Below, piece by piece: positions 57,543 through 64,000 of a stretch of 64,000 nucleotides of DNA. The stretch lies in assembly GCA_017795105.1 (NCBI GenBank), contig CP051247.1, positions 496,001-560,000 on the forward strand, given 5' to 3'. The stretch's first letter is position 1, and each line of letters starts with the position of its first letter. The notes under the pieces were generated by a model. The model was not told where the DNA came from, did no database searches, and was given only the letters and a program-made list of their open reading frames with translations. The DNA is from Planctomycetaceae bacterium. GTDB lineage: Bacteria; Planctomycetota; Planctomycetia; Planctomycetales; Planctomycetaceae. Both the position numbers and the translations under genes were made by a program.

Positions 57543-58349
57543 TCAGAAACCGAGAACGTCGTCCATCGAATACAGCCCGGCCTTCTGCTTAGCCAGGAAC
57601 CGGGCCGCATTCACGGCTCCGAAGGCATAGCTGTCTCGAGTATGGCCGCGGACGTAGATCTCCAGCGTTTCGCCGAGCATGCCGAACACAATCGTGTGCT
57701 CGCCCACATTGTCTCCCGTTCGCAGTGCGTGATAACCAATCTCGGACTGCTTTCGCTGCCCGGTCCGTCCTTCACGGCCATGGACGTGATCGTCCTGGCC
57801 CATTTCTTCGGCGACAATCTGACCAAACTTCAGAGCGGTTCCGCTCGGAGCATCTTCCTTATACCGGTGATGCCGCTCGATAATCTCGACATCGACGCCA
57901 TCCGAAAGGTTTTTCGCAGCTCGAGAGGCATCGCGAACCAGCTTCATCGCCAGGTTCACAGCGGTGCTTGTACTCGGCGCGATCAGCACTGGAGTTGTCT
58001 GCGCACAGCTGAGCAAGGTTTCTTTCTGCTCATCGGTCAGGCCGGTCGTTGCCACGAGCAGAGGAATCTGACGCTCACTGCAAATCTGAGCGATCTGCAG
58101 ACAGGCGTCTGGCACCGAGAAGTCGATCATCACATCCGGGGCATCGAATGGATCCGAAGAGCTCGTCACCGGAGTCCCGAGCGTACCAACGCCAGCCAGT
58201 TCGCCGGCATCCTGTCCGATGCAGGTCGATCCCGCCGAATCGAGAGCAACGGTCAGCTTCATGTCTTTCTGAGCGGACACGGCTGCCACAATTCGCCGTC
58301 CCATTCGCCCGTTAGCCCCATTGATGCCAATCGTGATCTGGTCGTCCAT
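57543..58349 (-). CDS. dapB: 4-hydroxy-tetrahydrodipicolinate reductase
   Basis: A 268-residue DapB. The nucleotide-binding start is IGINGANGRMGRRI. The central blocks are MIDFSVPDA and IAPSTSTAVNLAM. The active-site segment EIIERHHRYKEDAPSGTAL places His160/His161 and Lys164 where E. coli has His159/His160 and Lys163. It reduces 4-hydroxy-tetrahydrodipicolinate with NAD(P)H in the lysine/diaminopimelate pathway, in the cytoplasm. It is the last gene of a leftward cluster after the M24 peptidase (120 bases upstream) and converges on the CARDB-like gene at an 18-base gap. Confidence 0.95.
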   Translation of the reverse strand: MDDQITIGINGANGRMGRRIVAAVSAQKDMKLTVALDSAGSTCIGQDAGELAGVGTLGTPVTSSSDPFDAPDVMIDFSVPDACLQIAQICSERQIPLLVATTGLTDEQKETLLSCAQTTPVLIAPSTSTAVNLAMKLVRDASRAAKNLSDGVDVEIIERHHRYKEDAPSGTALKFGQIVAEEMGQDDHVHGREGRTGQRKQSEIGYHALRTGDNVGEHTIVFGMLGETLEIYVRGHTRDSYAFGAVNAARFLAKQKAGLYSMDDVLGF

Positions 58350-58469
58350 AGTTTCGGTTCCGCATATCGTCCCGCGTGGCGGGGAGAGCTGTGTGAAAGA
58401 GTATCAACCGCGTTCGCATACGCGGCATCGGCACGATAACGACTCGCTTCGTCGATGTCCAAGTCGACG

Positions 58470-59660
58470 TCAGACGATCGTCTGAATCGCTGTCTGGACG
58501 GGCCCGCCGGTGACGTGAACCTGCCGGCTCTCATCGATGAAAACGTTGATCTCGCTGCGAAGCCCGAAGGTATCCATGTAGATCCCCGGCTCAATCGTGA
58601 ACAACGAGCCGGGCAAGAGCAGACGCTCTTCCCGCATTTCGAAGTCATCGAGATGAGCACCGTTTCCGTGCACCTCACGCCCTAGACTGTGACCAGTCCG
58701 ATGCAGGAAATAGGAGCCGTATCCTGAAGAAGCAATAACCTCGCGAACCGCGGCATCAACTTCCCAGCCGGCCAACGATTCGCCAGATGCACAGCGATCA
58801 CGAACAAGCTCGACTCCGGTATCTCGGGCGCGAATTACAATCTCGAACACCGACGCATATTTGTCCGGAACTTCGGCCCCGACGTAGCCCATCCGAGTCA
58901 AGTCGCTGTAGATGCTGCCAGGCTCTTTCGACTTGCACCACATGTCGATCATCACCAGATCTCCCTGGCGGATCTCGGTATCGTCTCCCGTTCCCGTCTC
59001 GTAATGAGGAAGCCGATTCCCGGGCTGGCGGGCGACCAGCGGCGGCGCGTAAGTTGTCATGTCCCGTGATTCGAAGTGTTCCAGAATCCGGTCACGAACA
59101 TCGAGTTCGGCGACGCGACCGCCGTTGGCGGTGTTCTCAGCGATATACTTCCAGCTCATCTCAAACGCGGACGTCGTGACCTCCGTCGCCTGCAAATGAG
59201 ACTGCCATTGAGCGGCGTTGAGCTGAGATTCAAATCGCTGAATCAGATCTCCCGAGGAAACGATTTGCGGCCCCATCGTGCGGATCAGCTCCAGCGTTCC
59301 GCCATCAATGCGGGAAACGTACGGATTGTTACCGTACGGAGCATATTCCATCGCCACGGTGCGGATCGGAGCCAGCGCGGTCTTCAGAATCTCATGCAGT
59401 TCCCGCCAACTGCGATAGATTCGCAGTTCTCCCGGGAGCGTACTGAGCGCATCGGTTTCGATGCCGTGAACAATCCGCAACGGCTCGCCCTCGGCTGGTA
59501 TGAGATAAAACCATCGCCGGGAACCGGGGTGCTTTTCGGTCAGATCGAGAACACTCCGGGCAAGCGGATTGGTTCCGCGAAAATCATAGAGCAACCATCC
59601 TCCGAGTTCGGCCTCTGCGATTGCCTGCTGCCAGGCCTCCACTCTGGAATCTGATGGCAT
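58470..59660 (-). CDS. M24 family metallopeptidase (Xaa-Pro aminopeptidase-like)
   Basis: A 396-residue cytoplasmic protein with a GAGG ribosome site. An N-terminal creatinase-like domain (about 1-150) precedes the pita-bread domain. The metal-ligand blocks are recognisable: LVMIDMWCK and YSDLTR for the two Asp, HRTGHSLGREVHG for His, FTIEPGIYM and RSEINVF for the two Glu. All five ligands appear present, so activity is likely. The family removes N-terminal residues ahead of proline. It follows the 430-residue exported-protein gene by 50 bases, in the same operon direction as dapB. Confidence 0.9.
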   Translation of the reverse strand: MPSDSRVEAWQQAIAEAELGGWLLYDFRGTNPLARSVLDLTEKHPGSRRWFYLIPAEGEPLRIVHGIETDALSTLPGELRIYRSWRELHEILKTALAPIRTVAMEYAPYGNNPYVSRIDGGTLELIRTMGPQIVSSGDLIQRFESQLNAAQWQSHLQATEVTTSAFEMSWKYIAENTANGGRVAELDVRDRILEHFESRDMTTYAPPLVARQPGNRLPHYETGTGDDTEIRQGDLVMIDMWCKSKEPGSIYSDLTRMGYVGAEVPDKYASVFEIVIRARDTGVELVRDRCASGESLAGWEVDAAVREVIASSGYGSYFLHRTGHSLGREVHGNGAHLDDFEMREERLLLPGSLFTIEPGIYMDTFGLRSEINVFIDESRQVHVTGGPVQTAIQTIV

Positions 59661-59710
59661 CTCACCTCTTTCAAAAGCGATTACGGGTCACGAAAGGGAT
59701 CGTCTTTCCC

Positions 59711-61003
59711 CTATCGGAACAGCAGACGAGCCGTCTTGACGGTCTTCGGGTCACTCTCTTCCAGCTCGGCCAGAAACGCCTCAGCTTCCGTCACGAAGGC
59801 CGGGACTTCTGCTGCCGAATCTTCCGGACGCTGTTTCGTGCAGGCGATCAGATAACCGACAATGGCCCGTTTGATCGCCGGGACATCGTAAGGCTCAGAG
59901 CCGTACATGGTCTTGACCTCATTGAGCAGCGTCCAGTCCTCCCAGCGAGCCAGATCGATAATCACCAGATCGGCCAAATCGGGGTGCTTCAAGAGAATCC
60001 GCATCGATTCCTGAAGTCGTTCCGACGAAATTGTCGGCTTCCCGTATTCCCACATGAATTTGATCGCCTGCAAGGTCGCGAACGTCTCGCTGAACGGAAC
60101 CGGGCTGGGCGTCTTCAGCGATGGCTTCAACTTAGCCTCTTCCAGTGCAGCCAGTCCCGTGTCGCCGGACAGGAGCAGGTATCCGGCCATCACACCATCG
60201 ATTCCAAGCCGGAAATCTTCATCGTTCCGGACGACCTTCTCGCGAAGCATTTCCTGATCTTCGGGCGTGCCACAAAGGCCAATCATCAGCCCGTACAGGC
60301 CGAGACGCGTGACCGGCGTCGTTTCACTGAAAACCCACCCGCGAACCTTTTCTCGCGGAAACGAGTCTTTCACAGCGACAATAGTTTCGTATGGAGCATT
60401 CGCGAATTCCGCGTAGGCATCATCGGCTACCAGGGGATCGGTCGCTTCGAGATACTTCACGAAATATCGGAGACGTTCTCTGGGATCGTTTTCCGGTCCC
60501 GGTGCATTGGCGACGTACTCAAATCCTTGGGGAGAAATATCGAGCGGCGAGAGCCAATTGAGTTCGACGGCCATCGCGGCTGGAACCTGTTGCGTTACCA
60601 ACACCTGGAAGGTCTCGATCAATTGAGAAACGCCGAGATCCTGATTGCCGATCAACAGAGCAAACTGTTTCTGCTCGCCGGGAAAGTATTCCTTGACGGT
60701 AATCGTCTGATCGACCGCGAGTTCCGCGGCAGACGATTTGATGATCTTTTCAATGCGATACGTTGTCGAGCCAGGGGTTCCGGCATCGAAGTCGGGAGCC
60801 ACTCCCGATTGCCACTCACCAATCACAGCGGCATCGGATTGAGCAATCTGTTCGGACAGAGTCAGCTGGGGAGCAGAACAGAAAGGGCAGGCCTGAGCGG
60901 AAGCCGCAAACAGGACAATCCCGAGCAATGCGACAAAGCTCGCAAGAATCGGTCGCCAGGGCAGGAGTGCAGGGGGGTGGGGTCGTCGGCTGGAAGCTCG
61001 CAT
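59711..61003 (-). CDS. Exported hypothetical protein with CPFC motif
   Basis: A 430-residue protein from the ATG at 61003 with GAGGA upstream; an in-frame start 23 codons earlier is less likely. The signal peptide is basic at first (MRASSRRPHPP) with the hydrophobic run ILASFVALLGIVLFAASAQA. The mature protein begins with CPFCSAP, a possible redox or metal site. A beta-rich domain (about 40-120) is followed by helical repeats that resemble HEAT/Armadillo units (AYEFANAPYETIVAVKD-like and LADLVIIDLARWEDWTLL). I recognise no named family. It heads a leftward group with the M24 peptidase and dapB. Confidence 0.72.
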   Translation of the reverse strand: MRASSRRPHPPALLPWRPILASFVALLGIVLFAASAQACPFCSAPQLTLSEQIAQSDAAVIGEWQSGVAPDFDAGTPGSTTYRIEKIIKSSAAELAVDQTITVKEYFPGEQKQFALLIGNQDLGVSQLIETFQVLVTQQVPAAMAVELNWLSPLDISPQGFEYVANAPGPENDPRERLRYFVKYLEATDPLVADDAYAEFANAPYETIVAVKDSFPREKVRGWVFSETTPVTRLGLYGLMIGLCGTPEDQEMLREKVVRNDEDFRLGIDGVMAGYLLLSGDTGLAALEEAKLKPSLKTPSPVPFSETFATLQAIKFMWEYGKPTISSERLQESMRILLKHPDLADLVIIDLARWEDWTLLNEVKTMYGSEPYDVPAIKRAIVGYLIACTKQRPEDSAAEVPAFVTEAEAFLAELEESDPKTVKTARLLFR

Positions 61004-61169
61004 GTCCAAGTCCTCAAAAACGCGAAAATCGTTTCTCCATACCATGTTGGCAGAATCAAGAGGCACGGACAAGAGCAGGAGAAGGGAATCCGTTTACACA
61101 TGAAGCAGCGGTAATACCTGCCAGGGACGTCACTTCGGAAGACCACTTCGAAAAGTTGGCAACATTCGA

Positions 61170-61198
61170 TTGCAAGGCTCGAAGTGATTCCGTATAAC
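61170..61198 (+). promoter_or_regulatory. Sigma-70-type promoter of the tRNA-Phe gene
   Basis: TTGCAA (61170-61175), a 17-base spacer and TATAAC (61193-61198), giving a start about 29 bases before the mature tRNA. Confidence 0.65.
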
Positions 61199-61233
61199 GT
61201 CCTTTCGCTTGGCCGCCCGTGAGGCGGACAGCC

Positions 61234-61306
<73 letters not shown>

Positions 61307-61332
61307 CTTCGGTGATGATTCACCGGGCAAAG

Positions 61333-61376
61333 AAAAAGCGGAGTCGGGGAAAGATTTTCCTCGACTCCGCTTTTTT
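61333..61376. terminator. Bidirectional terminator after tRNA-Phe
   Basis: A long stem with core GCGGAGTCG (61338-61346)/CGACTCCGC (61362-61370), extended by further pairs, is flanked by A-run and T-run on its two sides. It can end both the tRNA transcript and the opposing 55-residue gene. Confidence 0.85.
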
Positions 61377-61404
61377 CATTTCTCCCCGAAGGTCCTGTCT
61401 GCAC

Positions 61405-61572
61405 TCAGCGGTTGCCGACAAAGTCCTGAGCGATCTGCAATTGCTGCGAAGGTCGCAGGCGGTACTTCACCGTGAATCCGTCATCAAAGCCGGCCCAGTA
61501 TGCAACGTTGACCGCGCCCACAAACGCGGCAAAAACACACACGACAAGAAACAGTTTTTGATGGTTCTTCAT
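61405..61572 (-). CDS. Small single-pass membrane protein (55 aa)
   Basis: A short gene with an excellent ribosome site (GGAGG, seven bases before the ATG at 61572). The product starts MKNHQKLFLVVCVFAAFVGA, one hydrophobic helix or signal sequence, continues with AYWAGFDDGFTVKYRLRPS and ends QIAQDFVGNR. It lies between the NTF2-like gene and a bidirectional terminator, as the last member of a leftward operon. Codon usage and position support a real gene. No family is recognised; it could be exported or a membrane subunit. Confidence 0.65.
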   Translation of the reverse strand: MKNHQKLFLVVCVFAAFVGAVNVAYWAGFDDGFTVKYRLRPSQQLQIAQDFVGNR

Positions 61573-61671
61573 GATGGCCTCCGTCCATCTAAACGAACGT
61601 CACCATGTAGATCCTGTCCGGAATTTGGAGCAAACCCGCAAAAAATCCGAAATTCCGCCCCTCGCTGCTGC

Positions 61672-62226
61672 TCACGTTTCCGACTGTCGCAAAACCTCCA
61701 TCGGCTCTCCGTTGATTGGATGCAGACGAGTGATGTCGACGATTCTCCACTCGCCATCTTCCTGCTGCCAGGTCACTTCCCACCGCGTCGTCGCGTGACC
61801 GGTCATCGAGACGCCGCCGGCCGAGATCGTCCCATTCGCCCGGAAATGGCTAATCGCTCGTGAGTTCTGGGCCGTCATCCGCACATTGAGGTCGGTGATT
61901 CGCATGTCGTCATGAATATCCGCCATCGAAAGCCCGGCCATCGCCAGAGCTCTCATCCCGGGTTGACCTTCCGAAATCATGCCGAGGACGGAATTGACGT
62001 CTCCTTCGATGCAATAGTCGATCGCTTCGTGGACCCGCCGTTCGACTTCTTCGGCTGGCGTGATAATCGACTGTTCCGCCAGATAAGTCCCAACCGCGAG
62101 CAGCACTCCCAATCCGGCCAGCAGCCAGTTGCGGCCCAGCCCCGTCTGAATGGCTCGAGCCGCGAAGATCGCAGCCACAATGAGACAAATTACGACCACC
62201 GGCCAGGGATTTTCAGTGAACCACAT
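61672..62226 (-). CDS. Membrane-anchored NTF2-like hypothetical protein
   Basis: A 184-residue protein with two N-terminal hydrophobic helices (about 8-24 and 33-48) and a soluble domain from about residue 55. The soluble part (AIDYCIEGDVNSVLGMI, SRAISHFRANGTISAG, TRWEVTWQQEDGEWRIVDITRL) has the helix-then-strand pattern and terminal ExGxWRIxxI of NTF2/SnoaL-like folds. No catalytic residues can be assigned. It starts 40 bases after the M28 peptidase gene, suggesting an operon with it and with the 55-residue protein. Confidence 0.75.
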   Translation of the reverse strand: MWFTENPWPVVVICLIVAAIFAARAIQTGLGRNWLLAGLGVLLAVGTYLAEQSIITPAEEVERRVHEAIDYCIEGDVNSVLGMISEGQPGMRALAMAGLSMADIHDDMRITDLNVRMTAQNSRAISHFRANGTISAGGVSMTGHATTRWEVTWQQEDGEWRIVDITRLHPINGEPMEVLRQSET

Positions 62227-62266
62227 GGCTGCCTGCTTTCAATTGTCGTTCAGAAGAGATTCGCAA

Positions 62267-64000
62267 CTACCGTGGACTGCCGAGTTTGATCTCGACCGAC
62301 ATCCGCTTGCCGTCACGTTCAAATTTGAGAGAGATTGTCTCTTTGGGGGCATGCTGATCGACGACTGCCCAGAAATCTTTTCGGGTCCGAATGGACTGCC
62401 CGCTGGCAGCAACAATTACGTCCCCCGGCTGGAGCCCCGCCGTTTCGACGGGGCTGTCTTCCGCGACGTCCTGAACGACAAGACCATCGACGGAGGCATA
62501 CAGATCGGGAATGATTCCGACGAATGGGCGACCGCCAGCGTGCCGCCCCACCTGGATCCACTTCTTGTTCTCGATGTAATTTGGACGTTCATCGGCATTC
62601 GCAAGGTTGAGCGTCAGTTGCTCCAGTACATCGACAACACGCCGCATTCCCTGAGCGTTGATTTCCTCAACGTCATCGGTCGGACGGTGATAATCACCGT
62701 GGAGTCCGGTAAACAGATGCAGCACCGGGATCTGCTTTTCATAGAATGGAGCATGATCGCTCGGACCGAGGGCTTTCTCCTCACGGAAGAAATTCAGTTC
62801 CGTCTCAGACTCAATTTTCTCGAGCCAGGGATTCCAGACGTCGGACGATCCGACGCCAAACACCGTGAGCTTTTCATCACACATCCGGCCGACCATATCG
62901 AGATTGAGCATCGCAATCGTGTCGCTCAACGGATACAGCGGAGCACCGACGTAGTGTTTTGAACCGAGCAATCCACGTTCCTCGGCGGCAAACCAGATCA
63001 GTACAACCCGGCGATCGAGCTGGCCGGACTTTTCGGCGAGCCGACGCGCGAGCGAGAGCAGGGCGATTGATCCGGACGCGTTGTCGTCGGCTCCATTGTG
63101 AATCGCATGCGTTCCCGGAGCCAGCGAGCCGAACTTGCCCCAGCCAACATGATCGTAGTGAGCCCCGACGATAATTGTTTCGCGGATATCAGCATCTCTC
63201 GGCTCCAGGACAGCCACGACGTTGCCCGTCCGCGTTTTGGAGAAGTCGAGATCGGCAGTGCCCTGAAGGGAAACGCCTTTGAGCTCTTGACTGAGCGGCT
63301 TCATCGTTCGATCAATCGCGGCCTCGATATCTTCCAGAGTATGCCCCATGGTCGACTTGAGAAGCTGATTCGCCGCAGCCACTGTGATCTGGAAGATCGG
63401 AATTTCTTCTGGCTTCCCGCCGCCCCCATAGCCGAACTCGAACAGTTCGTCCTGATCCATTTTCACGGAATGGGGATCGTTCACGAATAGCACAGCTGCG
63501 GCTCCTCGTTCGCGAGCATTGGTGAATTTTGAGCGCAGACTGGCCCGATTCACATCGATAGTGCCGTTCCGGTCGACGTACTGGCTTCCCGGCTTCGTCT
63601 GCCCCGGAACCCGTCGCATGATGACGGCCACTTTGCCTTCCAGATCGACCTGAGCGAACTCGTCGAAGTCATTCTCGGCGTCGTCGATGCCATACCCGCA
63701 AAAGACGAGCGGACCTGCGAATGCCCCCGATCCGCCGAACGAACAGACGCGGTAATCCCGATTATTCTGCCATTGAAGTTGAGGATTCCCGATCACCTGC
63801 AACTCGTTTGCCGGCCCCTGTTCGGGCTGAGCGGCAATTGAAAACTCCTGATAGCCATCGTCTTCGTTAGCAGGGAAGGTGTAGCCAAGCTTCTGCAGTT
63901 CCGAGCGCAGGAAGTTGGCACACTCCACGAGCTGCTCGCTCCCCGTGTCGCGACCTTCCATCGAATCGGCGGCGAAGTAAGAGAGTTCCTCGAGGATCTG
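62267..64000 (-). CDS. M28 family metallopeptidase with PA and PDZ domains (N-terminus cut by window edge)
   Basis: The frame is open to the right edge; 577 residues are visible and the start lies beyond 64000. The visible beginning LSYFAADSMEGRDTGS is typical of the M28 family. A PA-like domain (about 80-230) precedes the peptidase, whose zinc-site blocks are HYDHVGWG, NGADDNASG, AAEERGLLGSKHY and DMVGR, with a late YHRPTDDVE. The C-terminal PDZ domain (about 480-577) includes ETAGLQPGDVIVAASGQSI. These are exported aminopeptidases with two zinc ions. It leads a leftward operon with the NTF2-like and 55-residue genes. Confidence 0.92.
   Translation of the reverse strand, partial: QILEELSYFAADSMEGRDTGSEQLVECANFLRSELQKLGYTFPANEDDGYQEFSIAAQPEQGPANELQVIGNPQLQWQNNRDYRVCSFGGSGAFAGPLVFCGYGIDDAENDFDEFAQVDLEGKVAVIMRRVPGQTKPGSQYVDRNGTIDVNRASLRSKFTNARERGAAAVLFVNDPHSVKMDQDELFEFGYGGGGKPEEIPIFQITVAAANQLLKSTMGHTLEDIEAAIDRTMKPLSQELKGVSLQGTADLDFSKTRTGNVVAVLEPRDADIRETIIVGAHYDHVGWGKFGSLAPGTHAIHNGADDNASGSIALLSLARRLAEKSGQLDRRVVLIWFAAEERGLLGSKHYVGAPLYPLSDTIAMLNLDMVGRMCDEKLTVFGVGSSDVWNPWLEKIESETELNFFREEKALGPSDHAPFYEKQIPVLHLFTGLHGDYHRPTDDVEEINAQGMRRVVDVLEQLTLNLANADERPNYIENKKWIQVGRHAGGRPFVGIIPDLYASVDGLVVQDVAEDSPVETAGLQPGDVIVAASGQSIRTRKDFWAVVDQHAPKETISLKFERDGKRMSVEIKLGSPR

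Overview
The window looks like chromosome from a marine or freshwater planctomycete (order Planctomycetales, probably family Planctomycetaceae). The evidence is the combination of a DUF1552/DUF1592 pair, two tandem DUF1559 pilin-like proteins, an FGE-sulfatase-fold lipoprotein, a very large Ser/Thr kinase-ATPase-TPR protein, a Tat-exported Gfo/Idh/MocA oxidoreductase, moderately GC-rich DNA (visual impression, about 55-60%) and frequent GTG starts. I cannot place the genus. No rRNA, CRISPR array, prophage, transposase, integrase or recognisable defence island is visible. Apart from one tRNA gene the window is protein-coding chromosome.

Layout. 1-11.9 kb: an ExbB/MotA-type channel (cut by the left edge), a PhoD-like phosphatase, the giant kinase, then a leftward cluster of thioredoxin-like protein, exported methyltransferase, MnmG, ThuA-domain protein and a small basic protein. 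12-20 kb: a luciferase-like monooxygenase and an alpha/beta hydrolase, then murE-murF, a small Cys-rich protein, a divergent NagB-family protein and a multipass membrane protein. 20-33 kb: ClpC, a TauE/SafE permease, a hairpin-rich intergenic block, a trypsin-like lipoprotein, a PDZ protein, RpiB, an aldo/keto reductase, a membrane-anchored HlyD-like protein and a HEAT-repeat lipoprotein. 33-46.5 kb: a long leftward series of DUF455, orphan FtsX-like permease, DUF1552, DUF1592, an unknown membrane protein, a CBS-pair protein, a LarA-like protein, a truncated MnmE-like GTPase and a double FGE-fold lipoprotein. 46.9-64 kb: CarB, a response regulator/anti-sigma-kinase fusion, the oxidoreductase, the DUF1559 pair, a CARDB/DUF11-type membrane protein, DapB, an M24 peptidase, an exported Cys-Pro-Phe-Cys protein, tRNA-Phe, a 55-residue membrane peptide, a membrane-anchored NTF2-like protein and an M28 peptidase (cut by the right edge).

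Functional links. MurE (with the DNPR meso-diaminopimelate signature), MurF and DapB together imply a meso-DAP peptidoglycan pathway. MnmG and the MnmE-like GTPase both belong to wobble-uridine modification families, but the GTPase lacks the C-terminal catalytic motif. Many products carry signal peptides or anchors, so much of the window serves the cell envelope.

No complete new system with strong proof was found. The points most worth following up are the NagB-family protein that has lost an active-site Asp, the truncated MnmE-like GTPase, the FGE-fold protein without catalytic cysteines, the duplicated DUF1559 transcription units with matching promoter, leader hairpin and terminator, the HlyD-like/HEAT lipoprotein pair, and a family of intergenic hairpin repeats.
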